A stretch of 8,319 nucleotides of DNA from Alphaproteobacteria bacterium (GTDB lineage: Bacteria; Pseudomonadota; Alphaproteobacteria; Rhizobiales; Beijerinckiaceae), in the NCBI GenBank assembly GCA_009920595.1, contig RFZR01000060.1:1-8319 (forward strand), written 5' to 3'. The translations under genes and the position numbers were made by a program. The notes beneath the pieces were generated by a model. The model did no database searches and was not told the DNA's origin. It was given only the letters and a program-made list of their open reading frames with translations. Positions 7,542 to 8,319 of the stretch are shown here, piece by piece. Each line of letters opens with the position of its first letter. Position 1 is the first letter of the stretch.

Positions 7542-8319
7542 AACATGTCGCCGTATTGATGGGCGGGCTTTCAGCCGAACGCAGTGTGAGTTTGAGATCG
7601 GGCGCGGCCTGCGCTTTGGCGCTTGAAGGCGAAGGCTATCGCGTGAGCCGCGTGGATGTTGATCGTGATTTATCCGACGCGTTGGCCCATCTAAAGCCCG
7701 ATGTCGCTTTCAACGCATTGCATGGTCGTTTCGGTGAAGATGGCGTTGTGCAAGGCATTCTTGAGATGCTGCAGATTCCTTATACGCATTCGGGCGTGTT
7801 GGCCTCATCACTCGCGATGCAGAAAGACCGTGCGAAGGCGGTCATGAAAGCCGCCGGTGTTCCGGTGGCGGAAGGCATAACGATTAGCCGGTTTGAGGCG
7901 GCCAAGGCCCATGTCATGAAGCCGCCTTATGTGGTGAAGCCGGTGAATGAAGGCTCGTCTGTCGGCGTGATCCTTGTGCGCGAAGATCGCTCGCATCCGC
8001 CGCAGGAACTCGCCCGCGCCGATTGGCCTTATGGCGATGTGGTTTTGGTCGAGCGGTATATTCCGGGGCGGGAGTTAACCTGTGCGGTGATGGCGGATCG
8101 GGCGCTCGGCGTCATCGATATCCAGCCGGCCGCCGGAAATTTTTACGATTTTGAATCGAAATATGCCAAGGGCGGTTCTATTCACGTTTTGCCGGCAAAA
8201 ATTTTACCGAATATTTACCATCTTGTCCAAAAGCTAGCGTTAACGGCGCATCAATCTTTGGGCTGCCGCGGCGTGAGCCGCGCCGATTTTCGATATGACG
8301 ACACGCCCAATGGGTCGGG
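7538..8319 (+). CDS. ddl: D-alanine--D-alanine ligase (5' part; 3' end outside window)
   Basis: Ddl is the cytoplasmic ATP-grasp ligase that joins two D-alanines into the dipeptide used by MurF. The first 260 codons plus two bases are present, and the frame is open to the window edge. Complete Ddl proteins have about 305 residues, so only the C-terminal ATP-grasp end, with the remaining metal-binding residues, is missing. Visible marks are GGLSAERSVSLRSG (9-22, E14 being the N-terminal substrate Glu), LHGRFGEDG (61-69), KPVNEGSSVGV (134-144, ATP and substrate loop), a FYDFESKYAKGGS element on the omega loop, and GCRGVSRADF, with D250 a likely metal ligand. The ATG at 7538 overlaps the murB stop (ATGA) and follows GGGAGAG at 7523-7529 with an eight-base spacer. 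Spot counts put parts of the gene at about 60% G+C, above murD and murC. It could be called ddlB; ftsQ is expected next, outside the window. Confidence 0.95.
   Translation, partial: MKHVAVLMGGLSAERSVSLRSGAACALALEGEGYRVSRVDVDRDLSDALAHLKPDVAFNALHGRFGEDGVVQGILEMLQIPYTHSGVLASSLAMQKDRAKAVMKAAGVPVAEGITISRFEAAKAHVMKPPYVVKPVNEGSSVGVILVREDRSHPPQELARADWPYGDVVLVERYIPGRELTCAVMADRALGVIDIQPAAGNFYDFESKYAKGGSIHVLPAKILPNIYHLVQKLALTAHQSLGCRGVSRADFRYDDTPNGS

Noticed and set aside
8267..8282. Perfect 6-bp inverted repeat with a GTGA loop, followed a few bases later by TTTT, resembling a terminator
   Set aside because: It lies inside the conserved GCRGVSRADF coding motif of ddl, the T-run is short and separated from the stem, and the ddl frame continues. 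It is a coincidence of coding sequence.
1..8319. Search for RNA genes, CRISPR arrays, insertion sequences, attachment sites, toxin-antitoxin or defence genes
   Set aside because: The whole window is filled by dcw cluster genes with no spare DNA, and no repeat arrays, cloverleaf-like sequences or transposase-like frames were seen.

Overview
The window is a stretch of the dcw (division and cell wall) cluster of an alphaproteobacterium. All eight genes lie on the + strand in the order murF (3' part) - mraY - murD - ftsW - murG - murC - murB - ddl (5' part). This order, with ftsW between murD and murG and with murB and ddl directly after murC, is typical of Alphaproteobacteria. The protein details also look alphaproteobacterial, for example FtsW opening with a PLADWWWTVDR-type segment, and MurB carrying GGSTFRNPP and ending near LEWEI. 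Base composition is moderate (about 50% G+C by spot counts, higher in ddl), so this is not one of the very G+C-rich members. Hyphomicrobiales or a neighbouring order is a guess from protein flavour only.

Layout: murF C-terminal part (1-605), mraY (605-1549), murD (1552-2955), ftsW (2955-4097), murG (4094-5224), murC (5221-6636), murB (6636-7541), ddl N-terminal part (7538-8319). Neighbours overlap by 1 or 4 bases (TGATG or ATGA junctions) or are 2 bases apart. There is no intergenic DNA, and no internal promoter, terminator, RNA gene, repeat array or mobile element was seen. The genes are almost certainly one translationally coupled operon whose promoter lies upstream of the window.

The genes cover a nearly continuous section of peptidoglycan precursor synthesis. 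MurB makes UDP-MurNAc. MurC and MurD add L-Ala and D-Glu. Ddl makes D-Ala-D-Ala, which MurF adds. MraY moves the pentapeptide sugar to undecaprenyl phosphate (lipid I), MurG adds GlcNAc (lipid II), and FtsW polymerises lipid II at the division septum. MurE, which would act between MurD and MurF, is expected upstream of the window.

Seven of the eight genes look ordinary and intact as far as they are visible. The exception is mraY. Its reading frame is open, but it encodes only 314 residues instead of about 360. The shortfall is one internal, in-frame gap of about 47 codons at about nt 1466-1471. The missing part is the ninth membrane helix and the last cytoplasmic loop with the invariant MAPIHHH motif. 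An enzyme considered essential therefore appears to lack part of its active site and to have an odd number of membrane helices. This is the one strong anomaly in the window. It is either a real deletion, which would call for another MraY source, or an assembly or sequence artefact. No unknown multi-gene system was found.
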